A stretch of 64,000 bases of DNA from positions 707,912 through 771,911 of the forward strand of contig VYZI01000239.1 of assembly GCA_013397695.1 (NCBI GenBank). The letters run 5' to 3'. The translations under genes were made by a program, and so were the position numbers. The notes beneath the pieces are model-generated. The model did no database searches. It saw only the letters and a program-made list of their open reading frames with translations, and was not told where the DNA came from. Shown here piece by piece: positions 1 through 11,000 of this stretch (positions are counted from its first letter, which is position 1; every line of letters starts with the position of its first letter). The stretch is from Centropus unirufus (taxonomy: Eukaryota; Chordata; Aves; Cuculiformes; Centropidae).

Positions 1-1113
1 ATATATAAGAATACATAATTTTCTACATTAACCAGACAGATTGACTGCATACAAAAAGTCAAGTATTTATATAATGTAGCCATATGTTTAGGCTGTACCT
101 AGCAAAACTGTCATTTTTGCTAAATATATTTAACAAGAAAACATACTGGTTTGTATTACATGAAACCAGAAAACTGAAAAGAAGAGCAGAAAATTATCTA
201 GTAATATTTGTAATGTCTTACTGTTTTGCCTGGTATCTGATCAAGATGATGAACCTCCATTTCCTAGAAACTGAGGAAATTTTGTAGAATTAAAGTGTAC
301 CACTTTGAAAACTGTAATTTAACGTTTTAGCAAGTCTTAAAGGCCATCTTTGAAATAACAGAACAGAGAACATGACTAGTAGTTGTGTTTTATGTTGTAA
401 CTGTGCAGTAATTGCATGTGTTCATTGTACAAAAGGTGAAATATCAAAACTTATTATTTAGTTTTGCTCAGTGAATAAACTAGTTTTGTGGATGAAAACA
501 GGGAAGCTTAACTAACAATTTACATTGCTCATATGGGTCTTTCTCTTGTACTCTAAAAAATCCAAACAGCCTTTTGGAGTTACCTACCAAGCATTCCTCT
601 GTGCATTGACCTCAGCACTGAGCATTAAAATATTTCCAGCCAAAGAAAATTTAGCACTATGACGGTATGCGATGGCACAGAATAACAGTCTACATGAAGA
701 GGAAAACTGAAGACAGAAAGACAGGCATTTAGACCTTAGGAAATTTTAGATTTAATACAGCTGGTAGCACTTTTTTTTTCTCAATGTTTGATATATTTTA
801 GCTGACACTTTCAGCCACAGAAAAGCAGGTAGCAAGAAGCCAGGAGATTCATTCATACTGGTTATAACTAGTAAAACTAGGTTGTTAAGACTACTCTAGT
901 AGGGAAAAGGGTCAAGTGAGAGCGTGTTAAGTAGACTGCTGCCTGTTCTGCATTTCTCAGCTGTGCTTATCAGCTATAACTGTGTGTAATATTGAAACAG
1001 AGTTTGTATTCCAAGAAAGCAGTATATTCCCAGTGAGTGAAATCTGACCCTTTTTATAGTCCATTCTATGTTTTCTTTTATAGAAACTACATATACCTTG
1101 TGTTTTTCCATGA

Positions 1114-2200
1114 TAGAATCATAGAATCACAGCATCTTTTAGGTTGGAAAAACCTAAATCTCCCTGGCACAACTTGAGGTAATTTCCTCCTTTCCTATTG
1201 TTTGTTAATTGGGAAAAGATACCAATGCCCACCTCACTACAACTGTAGAGAGTGATAAGGTGTGCCTTCAGCCTTCTTTTTCTCCAGACTGAAAAAAAGA
1301 CTTCCCTTACTTGCTCCTCATAAGATTTGTTCTCCAGATCCTTCACCAGCTTCGTTGCCCTTCTTTGCACACACTCCAGCATCTGGATGTCTTTCAAGTA
1401 GTGAGGGGCGCAAAAATGAACACAATATGTGAGGTGGCACCTCATCAGTGCTATTTACAGGAGCTGATCACTTCTGTACTGCTGCTGGCCACACTATTTT
1501 TGATACAAGCCAGTATGCTATTAGCCTTCTTGGCATCTTGTAGAGATCATTGATAAAGTTATTAAATAGAACTGGCCCCTACATTGGAACAGCCCTTATG
1601 GCCAGCCACCAACTGAATTTAACTCCTTTCACCGCAACTCTTTGGGCCGAGCCATCCAACCTTTTATTTACCCAGTGAAGAGTGTACCTGTCAAAGCCAT
1701 AAGCAGCCAGTTTCTTCAGGACTAACGGTGTCAAAGACTACTAAATTCTAGGTAGATAACATCCACAGGCTTTCCCTCATTTACTAAGCAGGTCACTTTG
1801 TCATAGAAAGAGATCAGGTTGGTCAAGCAGGACCTGCCTTTCCTAAACCTATGCTGAATGGGCCAGGTCACAGGTTTACCCTGCATGTGCTGCATGCTGG
1901 CATTCAATACTACTCTATAGCTTTCTCTGGCACCAAGGTCAGGATGATAGGCCTGTAGTTCCCTAAATCATCCTTCTGGCCTTTCTTTAAGATGTGTAAC
2001 ACATCATTTAATGTCCAGTCAACTGTTAGCCAAGACTTCTGACAAATGAGGGAAAGTGGCCAGGTGAGCATTTCTGTCAGTTCTTTCAGTGCTGTTGGGT
2101 GGACCTCATCTGACCCCATAGACTTGTGCACGTCTAAGTTGTGTGGCAGGTCACTATCATTTTCTCTTGGATTATGTGGGCTCTGTTCTACTCCCCATCA
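1114..2200 (-). mobile_element. CR1 LINE fragment, multiply deleted
   Basis: Read on the minus strand, this ends in the CR1 3' signature (TTCCAACCT, then repeats of GATTCTAT). It encodes recognisable pieces of CR1 ORF2. From 1445 down to 1119 the peptide includes YCVHFCAPHYLKDIQ and RRATKLVK, the C-terminal region after the reverse transcriptase. From 2131 down to 1910 it reads MGSDEVHPTALKEL and DDLGNYRP, the N-terminal part of the reverse transcriptase. About 1555 the sequence jumps from the part just before the catalytic FADD motif to the region after it, so the active site is missing. A second deletion near 1175 removes most of the ORF end and joins it to the 3' tail. Stops and frameshifts occur throughout. 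It is a dead retrotransposon; the upstream boundary near 2200 is approximate. Confidence 0.9.
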
Positions 2201-4000
2201 TTCATTCCTCTTTTCTGCTTCTCCCACAAAATAAGGCTGAATGTTTCTGTTACTGGTAACAACATATTAAGAGTTTGGGAGATGGAAATGACAAAATGGA
2301 GAGATGAACTCCTTCTAGCACCTGGACATGCTATTATTGTCTTAAGTAATACCTCTCAAATTCTTCTTTACTTGTGCCTCCGTACCACTGTAGGGCTCCA
2401 GCCACACTCCAGGACTCTACTAAACAATGTTGTCTACAAACACTGATTTTTCCTTCAGTGTTCATACTGTCATAAATATGTACGTAAGACTAGTAGTAAT
2501 TATTTAAAAGCAAATTTTTGGGCAGATGAAAGAATAGCAACTGTTGCACAATAAGTGTTCAGGCTACTGGTTTTATGGAGGCTTTGAAGGACAGTACCTG
2601 CTCCCCTGGGGTTATCTCTAATGTTTGTGTTGTACAGCTAATGCATAGTCCACAGCTAGCAGCAGTATTTCAGGATCCAGGCAAACACAGAATCACATGT
2701 AGATGGCTTTTTGTCCTTCGGTGATGTTCCATGCAAGTAGTCACAACAGCTATACATATGTAACTCATGGAGGCTGACAGATTTGCATCCTGAATTAATA
2801 TTGGTTGAGGGCATTAGGAGTTTAGGGATTCAATGCATCATGAAACTTGCAAACATTACTCCTGTTTTCTCTTTTTTTCCTCTTGTATATTCACCTTTGG
2901 GACTGGATTGTGACCTTGCTTGTAAAAAGCTGATACTACTTAATGGCTAGTTGTCATCCCATTCATTGATATAAAAGAAAATGTTTCTCCTAATGCTTGT
3001 GGCTCAGTGCAGAGGAACATAGTCTTCGCTTTCTCCAAAACAAAAACCAAAGCAAATGTGGGTATTGATGTGACATGAAATAACTGTTTGGCAGTCTGCC
3101 TTATCTTTTTCTAAAATAACAATTTGTTACTCGGTATTACATGTTCGGTACTGTGCATTTATTTTGCAGTGTCTATGATGTTTCATCCCACAAGTGATAC
3201 AAAAATACCATAGTTGAGGATGAGGAAACAGGAATCTGTATTTCTTTGTGCACCACGAGAAGAGTCTTTTACATTGTGGCATACGTAAAAATGATTGAGC
3301 TGTCTGCTAAGGATGATGATTCCCATTTGGTTTCAGGTTCATTCAGTGCTAGTAGTACTGAATTAATTTAAAGGGGGGAGTGATGGTGAGACTTTATGCT
3401 TCTTTATTAATTTACTCTCTAAAAATGCTGTGAGACAAAAAATGAGTGTTCATCCTGCTGCAAACCTCATTTCTGAGTGCTGCTGTTCAGGTTTTCCTGT
3501 GTTCAGCTGACCTCAATTCCAGCCAGTCACAAACAGCTGGTTTAATCCAGATTTTCATCCAGATCCAGTTCTAAAAAAAACAATGTATCAGAATTAGATA
3601 CCTGTAATTATCACTCTCTGGACTATGCTTGATATTATTAGAAACATGCCACCATTTAGGGAATTTTGTAAGAAATTTGTGCAAGGCTTATGAATTAGGA
3701 AGTGAAACTGCCAATATATAGGAGTTTTTTTCCCATATAGGTGATTTAAATTATAATTCTGGCATACTTGTATATTTTTTTGCTATTAAATTTCATCGTT
3801 TATATGTGAGTGACAAATTCAAGTAACTAAGAACAAAAATGTCTGCCATGTCTTGCCTGGAAACATGCAGAATTTTTAGTCTGAATGAAAAGCTTATGGT
3901 CTTAACTTTAAAGTGACTGACCTTACTGTCACTGCTTGTCAGGTAAGCAGAGAGTACACTGAGCACGGTGCACTGCAGAACTTTCAACTGCCAATTATTT

Positions 4001-4022
4001 TCTCCTCCTCCTCCTCCTCTTC
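4001..4022. repeat. (TCC)n short microsatellite
   Basis: A run of about six TCC units inside a pyrimidine-rich stretch. It is a simple repeat with no evidence of function. Confidence 0.75.
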
Positions 4023-4470
4023 CTTTTATTTGTGTGCTAACTTAAAAAGTAATGACTCTGCCCTTGGTGCAGTGATAGGAAGATGAAATCACCCCAGTGC
4101 TGCCCAGTCAAATGTATTTCACTCAGTACCTGACACTGTGTAGCTCTCGAAGAGGGCTTAAATTTTTCTGCTTAAATTGCAGGATTCCCCTGACTATGTT
4201 TTTTCTGAGTCAGTGCAATCCTATGGAGAAGATATCTGACATATGTGACAACCTGTGTTATAGGGTAGATGAGGACTACAGTGAATGACTGGCTGTTATT
4301 ACTGCTGGCCGTCATATTTTAGCTGAAACAGTCACAAAGGAGTACATGAAGCTGGAGGTATTAAGCCTCCAGTGTGAAAAAAAAAAAAAGCCTTATCTTT
4401 TCAGTGTTTGTTCTTTGGTGTACAAATATTTTTATATATGTATAATGGGGAGAGAGGAAGTAATCATATT

Positions 4471-4554
4471 AGGGGCAAGGAGGGAGGGAGGTTGGGGAAG
4501 AGTGAGGAAAGGAAGCAGGGAGGAGGGAGGGAAGTGGTGGGGAGGAAGAAAGAG
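4471..4554 (+). repeat. G-rich polypurine tract with G-quadruplex motif
   Basis: Nearly all purine on the + strand. Within it, 4472-4497 has four G runs (GGGG, GGG, GGG, GGGG) separated by loops of six, one and five bases, which fits the usual G-quadruplex pattern. No gene is adjacent, and a structural role is inference only. Confidence 0.65.
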
Positions 4555-5002
4555 CCCAGAAGCCCTTAAGATACATTTTTTGTATCAGGTTCACAGACTT
4601 GGTTGAGATTGTTTCTTCAGAGCCACTGATCAAAATATCATGTCAGTTCATCACAAAGATAGTTGCAAAGCTTCAGCTTTAAGAGGAGGAATCATTTCTT
4701 GTCCTTTTTTCATTTTCCCAGCAGAACCTTAGCAATACAAAAGAACTGATAAAGAAAAGAAAGTCATCAGCAGTACGGCTGCTTCCCTGAGAACTATTGC
4801 AATGTACATTGTCTAATATTTTACTTCAAAGAGAAAGGTTGCTTACACTGTGTATGATGAACCCTCTAAACAATCCATTAACCTTTCAAGAAGTCTACAA
4901 ATTGAGCATTAAAGGCAGTGACTCTAAAACCAGGATAAAACAGAGAAGCTGATTTTAATTTTATTCCCCCTGGAGATAGACTTGCAAAAGAAGATTGATG
5001 CT

Positions 5003-5112
5003 AGCCCTCACTCTAAGACTATCCCTATCCCTAACCCTAATCCTAGCCCTATCGCTAACCCTAAACCCTAACCCTAACCTTAATCCTAACTAAAATCTAA
5101 CCCTAACCCTAT
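5003..5112 (+). repeat. Interstitial telomere-like repeat (CCCTAA)n, degenerate
   Basis: About 110 bases built from CCCTAA units and one- or two-base variants (CCCTAT, TCCTAA, CCCTAAA, CTCTAA). Several consecutive perfect copies occur around 5031-5040, 5064-5078 and 5097-5108. The + strand shows the C-rich telomere strand. Vertebrate telomeres are TTAGGG/CCCTAA, so this is an internal telomere-like tract. The degeneracy indicates it is old. It may come from telomerase-mediated break repair, from an ancient fusion, or from a subtelomeric relic. Confidence 0.9.
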
Positions 5113-5828
5113 AAATTATTTTAATATTGTGGATCAGGTATGATTTTATCGTAATTACCTTTTATGTCTCCCTCCAGTCTGAGGGGAATTTTTTGTGTGT
5201 GTTGCATAATCAATAAATGTTTTACAAATAGCTACTTATCTGTAGTTAATTATGGCTATATACTCTGTCCCAGCCACCACCCCCTCAGTTCTCTAGCTAT
5301 TTTTCTTTCCTTTGCCTCCTGTTCACACACAGAATACTACAGTGATGAAAATTAGTAAAAGTAGGAAATTTGATCCCTGCAATCCCTCAAAGTTTGTAAG
5401 AGCTGTCTGAGTATGCATTGGAGACTTTGTAAATCAGGTGGCGTGTTTATCTCATGTTGTTTTCAGCAATTTTAAGTTGGTATTAAGAAGCTACATGGAT
5501 TCTTTACAATAACCTGATATTGCTGATAGGATTCAGATGGCTTTTTTTTCATATTGTGCAGAAGAAGTCTTTTACTGGGAAGGAATCATTGTATCTAAAC
5601 CAATACCTCAGGACAGCTGATAAAGCATATTCCTTTACATTATCACAAGCACTATATTTTGCTCTGCTTTTGGCCAGGTGGAAGTAGTTTATAAAATTGT
5701 GTTAAATGTAAATTGAGGCAAACAAAATATTTCTTGAGTTAAGAGTTGAGAGTGTTGCCTAAGTTGCACAGTTGCCTTTATTGAATTACTTTAAGTATCT
5801 GAGTATTTTATATATATATTTTATATAC

Positions 5829-5881
5829 AGTTGGACTTTGTCTCAGAGGTCTTTTCCAACCTAGTGATTCTATGATTCTAT
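5829..5881 (+). mobile_element. CR1 3' end, severely truncated
   Basis: Only the last ~50 bases of a CR1 remain, ending GTCTTTTCCAACCTAGTGAT followed by TCTATGATTCTA. The final ~32 bases are identical to the 3' end of the CR1 at 36445-36476, so both probably belong to the same subfamily. It is 5'-truncated as is typical of CR1 and carries no coding sequence. Confidence 0.85.
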
Positions 5882-6508
5882 TTATACGATTCACTAAAGA
5901 GAGAGTAGAGCCAAATGAAAATGAAGAAAAATCTAATTTCCAAGCAAGCGGGCAAACATGAAGATAGTTATCTGCTGATTACAAAACGCAAAGAAGAAAA
6001 AATACAGAAAATATATAAAAAACTCTATCTCTACAATTCAAATGTTTTTTGTTGCCTTTGCAGAAGGATAAATTAGTTGGAAGTTACTATTTCTACGAAA
6101 CATAAATGTTTAAAATGCTATCACTACATATGTTATCTCACATCTAAAATGAGTTATTTGCTGAGTATGACATAAAATGTCATAAGAATATTTAACAGTC
6201 AATAGTTTGACTGTTGAGTTAAAAAATTTTGCAAAGGAGTATGAGTTAATTCTTATGTAAAATCTAAGATATTTATACATTACTCCTGAAAGGGAATTGT
6301 ATCAGAAATGTTTAAATGATTTCATAAGACCCAGGAATCTATTCAAACTCCTAATTTGCACAGCACTCTTAGAAATAATGCTCTTAAAACTCACATTATC
6401 TCCTGCTGCCATCTGATTCAGTAAAAAAAGCCCAGAACAAGTACATTAAAAGCAAAGAAACTGTGAGTTCTTTTATGGACAGTGAAAAAAAGGCAGAATA
6501 ATAGGTAA

Positions 6509-6775
6509 CATAGAATTATAGAGTGGTTTGGGTTGGAAGGGACCTCAAAGATCATCCAGTTCCAACCTCCCTGGCATGGACAGGGACACCTCCCACCAGA
6601 CCAGGCTGCTCGAGGCCCCATCCAACCTGGCCTTGAGCACTTCCAGGAATGGGGCATCCACAGATTCCCTAAGCAACCTGTACCTGTTACCACTTTGTTA
6701 CCACCCTCATTGTGATGAATTTCCTCCTAATGTCTGGTCTAAATCTTATCCCCTCCAATTTAAAGCATTCTAAAG
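6509..6775 (-). mobile_element. CR1 LINE 3' fragment
   Basis: This is the minus-strand complement of a CR1 3' region. On the + strand it reads TAGAATTATAGAGTGGTTTG, then GGTTGGAAGGGACCTCAAAG, ATCATCCAGTTCCAACC, GGGGCATCCACAGATTCCCT and AATTTCCTCCTAATGTCTGG in the order expected for a CR1 3' end read in reverse. Divergence is lower than in the copy at 7178. The open frames crossing it on either strand are incidental. Confidence 0.92.
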
Positions 6776-7177
6776 AATGTTTCAATGAACTGACAGAAAT
6801 CACTTGAATGAAGAGAACAAAAAGATGACAGCAAAAGTGAACATAAAGCTCAGAAATATCAGTTATTAACTTCGTTAATGTCACTGTTCAATTGCCATAT
6901 ATTATTTTATATTCTCATTTTAAAACAGAGCAGTCCTAAATGATAAATGCCACCATCTTCTGTTCTGAAAGACAGAGAAAAGCAAAAAGATGTTTGGAAT
7001 AGAGGTGGACATTAAGTTGCCTTAAGATAAAGAACTGAGATCATTGAGGAAACTGAGCTGGAGAGGAGAAACATTAAATACTTTTGCTAAAGACAGATCA
7101 ATTCAGAAACTCTTTCACAGTGGTTATATTTTGCACTACACTCTTCTATCACTTTCCAATCACAGCGTAATTCAGTC

Positions 7178-7378
7178 TGAAAGTGGCCACCAGGGGTTAC
7201 CTAGTCTGACCTGCTGCTCAGGACCAATGGAATCAGACTGAGTGACTGAGGGCTGTGTCCATTTAAGTCCTGAATCCCACCAAGGCTGGGGATCACAGAA
7301 TCCCTCTAGACAACCTGTGCCAGTGTTTGACAAGCCTCATGATGATTTTCTTTTACTTATATCTAATTTCTAATTTTC
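7178..7378 (-). mobile_element. Old CR1 LINE 3' fragment
   Basis: The reversed CR1 motif order is visible: TACCTAGTCTGACCTGCTGC, AGGGCTGTGTCCATTT, CACCAAGGCTGGGGATCACA and CAACCTGTGCCAGTGTTTGA. It is clearly more diverged than the 6509 copy and appears to come from an older CR1 subfamily. Both ends are eroded and approximate. Confidence 0.85.
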
Positions 7379-7634
7379 TAAATATATTTATATGTATGCA
7401 TGTGTGTGGATACATATATCAATAAACATACATAGCTTGGTCTCGTAATGTGGAGGTGATGTAAGAGTCACAGGGACCCTGCAAAAATCTGGAACATTTT
7501 ATTTAAATCAGCTATAGCTGGCTAAATCAGCTATTTATAACAAACTTTTTTATTAGACTGGGTCAAAAATATTTACCTGGTTTAGCCATCAACATTAAAG
7601 CAGCATATCTCATACTAGAATAAAATTTATTAAT

Positions 7635-8060
7635 GTGAATAAATCAAGTCTGTTTAATTCTGAAGCACAGAATTCTGGAGTCCTGGAACTGGTAGATTCT
7701 CAAGCTGCTGCTTGGTTGTGGAAAACTTTCTCTTGCAGGAAGTGGTTGAGATGCTTGAAAATGTGGTAGTTGTCAGGAGAGAGATCCGGTGAATAAACTG
7801 GGTGAGGTAGAGTTTCATAGCCCAGTTCATGCAGCTTCTGCAGAGTCATTTGAGATGCGTGGTTGGGCATTGTAATGGATAAGAATTGGTCCTTTTCAAC
7901 TGACCAGTGTAAGATGTAAATGTTGCAGTTTTTGGTGCATTTTATCAATTTCCTGGCAATACCTCTCTGCTGTGGTGGTTTCGCCAGCATTCAAGTAGTT
8001 GTAGTGGATGATTCCACTTGCTGACCATGAAACAGGTCTCTTCCCTCTTGTCACAGAAAA
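7635..8060 (-). pseudogene. Mariner-type (Tc1/mariner) transposase remnant
   Basis: This is a decayed DNA-transposon transposase read on the minus strand. From 8035 downward it gives VSWSASGIIHYNYLNAGE, then a stretch equivalent to the Q-ID-MH-KLQ-L region, then GPILIHYNAQPR. After a one-base frameshift it continues QMTLQKLHELGYETLPHP and YSPDLSP-NYH-FKHL. This order matches the C-terminal catalytic half of mariner transposases of the Hsmar1/SETMAR type. The second catalytic Asp (HDN in the family) is Tyr here, at 7872-7874. The third Asp, in YSPDL, survives at 7784-7786. A stop follows the FHNQ motif, and a short homologous tail (SRTPEF) runs to about 7640. Sequence near 8060 suggests a further internal deletion. 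The N-terminal DNA-binding half and terminal inverted repeats were not found. It is certainly inactive; the exact mariner subfamily is inferred. Confidence 0.85.
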
Positions 8061-11000
8061 GCACTATAGTTACAGACATGATGAAAAAAGTAGGTAAAGA
8101 AATTGAGAGTTACTGAACATTCCTAATGGATGACTCAAATTTTAATTTCCAATTGCATTTAGAGGAAATGCGTAAGAAATTACTTCTTAACTCTAGTATA
8201 TCCAACAAAGCTGAATACTGAAGCCGAAGTCCAGAATTGCAGGGGTTTGGCTTCAAAACACTGTGACTTTCCAGTTTTCTTTAACATTAACATATGTTAA
8301 ATGACGTGCTCATGCTAGTTTACATTCATTTCATTAAATATGTGTACTTGCTTTCTCTGAAAAATTATGCAACCTGCTCAATGTGTGGCTATAAAATTCT
8401 TGTAAAATTTCCAGCCTAAGAATTTCTGTATTTTGTGAGAAGGCAGAGAGAGTAGTGTGATTCAAAAAAACATTTATGTGCTGATATATTTTTGCCTAGC
8501 AAAAATTTTTTTTAATTTTATTTTTTTAAAAATAGACCAAAAATATTAGAAAAAAAACAAACTGCAGGAAATAGGACAAAAGATAGCATCCAGGAGTACT
8601 TTCTCCTCTGTCTGGAAGCTGGCTTTTTCTTTGAAAATTTTAGCAGTACTCTGGTAGATTATGAGTTGGTTCACTTTCTGCATATAAGCAGTCTAAACAA
8701 CTTGCAGATTTTTTGTAAAAATTAGGGCCTGTTTCTACCCTGGTTCTATGACATTTTTGCTCTTGCCATCTGCAAAACATGATGAAATATATATTAAAAG
8801 GAACCAAAATGTAGACAAAGCATGATTTTGTTCTTGCTTTCATGGTGAAAGTAGTAGTTCCACATCGGCTGCTAAATAATTTGTGTGGTTTTTGAGTGTC
8901 TGCTACTCTTGTATTTTACTACCTGCAATATTTATGCTGATTCAGTCTTTTAACTGAGATATTTTTATATGGAGCACTCATTTCTAGGTGATAAACATAA
9001 CAATGTTTGAATTAAATAGTTAAATTAAATTAAATACTGACCATTATGTCTCTAGTTATAACTTTGGATTAGTTGAATGCATTTGCTTTTTAGCCTACCA
9101 ACTCAACCTTAACGCAGAAAATGCGTATGATAATGTCTACACAAAGACTGTTATGACCTAGGTTTTATAAAAGGCCTTATACACAATTATTTTGGTGGAG
9201 ATCTGTCATCTGAACTTCATATAAAGGGAATTTATGCTATTCATGGAAGAATGATCTGAGGCTTTTCATACTGGATGGGCAGAAAATTAGCAAGTCAGAG
9301 ATGGTAGATAATAGAAGATTCTCTTTCTTATGCCCCTCACAAAAGCAGATTTGCCAAAAACATAAAAGAAAAGGTTGAGCAACTGAGCTTTTGAAGATAG
9401 AACCCAATAATGAGTGAAGAAAGCCACAAAATTTATGAATAGGGAGTCAAAACTACACAAAGTTGTTAATCTGAGGCATCGTTGTAAACTCCCCTATGAA
9501 GACAATTTATAGAAAAGCAATATTTTCATCTCCATTTTTTAATGGAAAACAACAAAATGAAATGGGAAATATTAAGAAGATGTAGTACAAATTAATTAGT
9601 TGCTTACTGTAAAGTGGAAGAAGTGGTGAGGGAAAAACATGATACTTGTGAGAAAGTGGAACAGCAGGAGAAAGACACAGAGGATTATCATGCGTGGGAA
9701 TTCTGGGGAGGCTGGTCTTCGGCAGAAACTCATCCTGAAATGGCTATTACTTCTAGTAGTTACAATTGCTATTAATTTGACAATTTCCATATGTGGTTAT
9801 ATTGTATTATGTACATAGATGGTGAAAAAGTAGACAAATGGCACCAGTTAATTTAGTATCATAATCACTTAGAGGACATACTGATTTTCCTTGTGGTCAT
9901 GAAATTCCAAATGTAATAACAGCTCACTGATCCTCACTGGGATCTTTGGCTATATTGCATTAAAAGAAAATAAGTAATAACTCTCAATGTAAGTAGTACA
10001 ACTCTCATATGCTTGGTTCAGAGGAGAAACAGTTGTACTGACAACAGATCATAGAATAAATATTTGCTATTAAAAATTAATTATCACCGATTCCAACTCC
10101 AGACAGCAGTACTTTCAGAAATCCTCATGCTGAGTAAGGAGCTCCTGATGTACAAGCTGTATGGTACATAACAAATACTAAATAAAATTGATTGTTGGTC
10201 CTGCTAGGGTACCTCTTTGAGAGAAGCATCAGCCTTTTTTGTCCTCTTCCACATACCCGCAAAAGTAAAATGATAAGCAATATTCCAGGGCTGAGACTGG
10301 AGACTAAAGTAGTCTGGAGATTGAAGTACAATGTGATAGTTACCAAAAGGATCGAAAGGAAATGGAGATCCTCTGAGGGGAGAGAATTAGCAGATCATAT
10401 GTAATCCTACAAAAATACAGTATTTCAAGAACTGATTATAGCTACAGAAAATAAGATATTTGTTACATTTAAAGGTTGAGATTAGTCAGAGTAGAAAGAA
10501 CATTGCAAATCAGGCTCAAAATATGAGTCTTTTTAAAATATCAATATAGAAATGGTTGAGGTCTTTAGAGAAAGTAAATAAATTGCTGAATAGTAATTTC
10601 TCTTGGAATTTTACTTTAAATAATATATGACATTATTTCTTTCCCCATATTTTGTCTCTATTAGCTATAAAGTTTATTATTTAGAAGAAGAATGTAGGTG
10701 TGCTTATTTTCCACAAGTTACATACATTATTGTAAAATAACAAGTTATTCTCTACCAATAATATAATTTTTCTGTCTCATCCAAAATGTGACTCATGACA
10801 CAGAAGAAGAATATGTGTAATTTTTTACAGAAAGCAGAATCCAACGAACCTGAATACATTTTTCATATAAGACAGCTTTATACTTACTAACGAGGTTTAT
10901 TTTACAGTACCCCAAAAGTAAGGTTAAAAGGGCTCAGATATCACATACATTGAATAAACTCTCACAAATGAAACAATAGTATGGCATAAAAAGACAAAGG

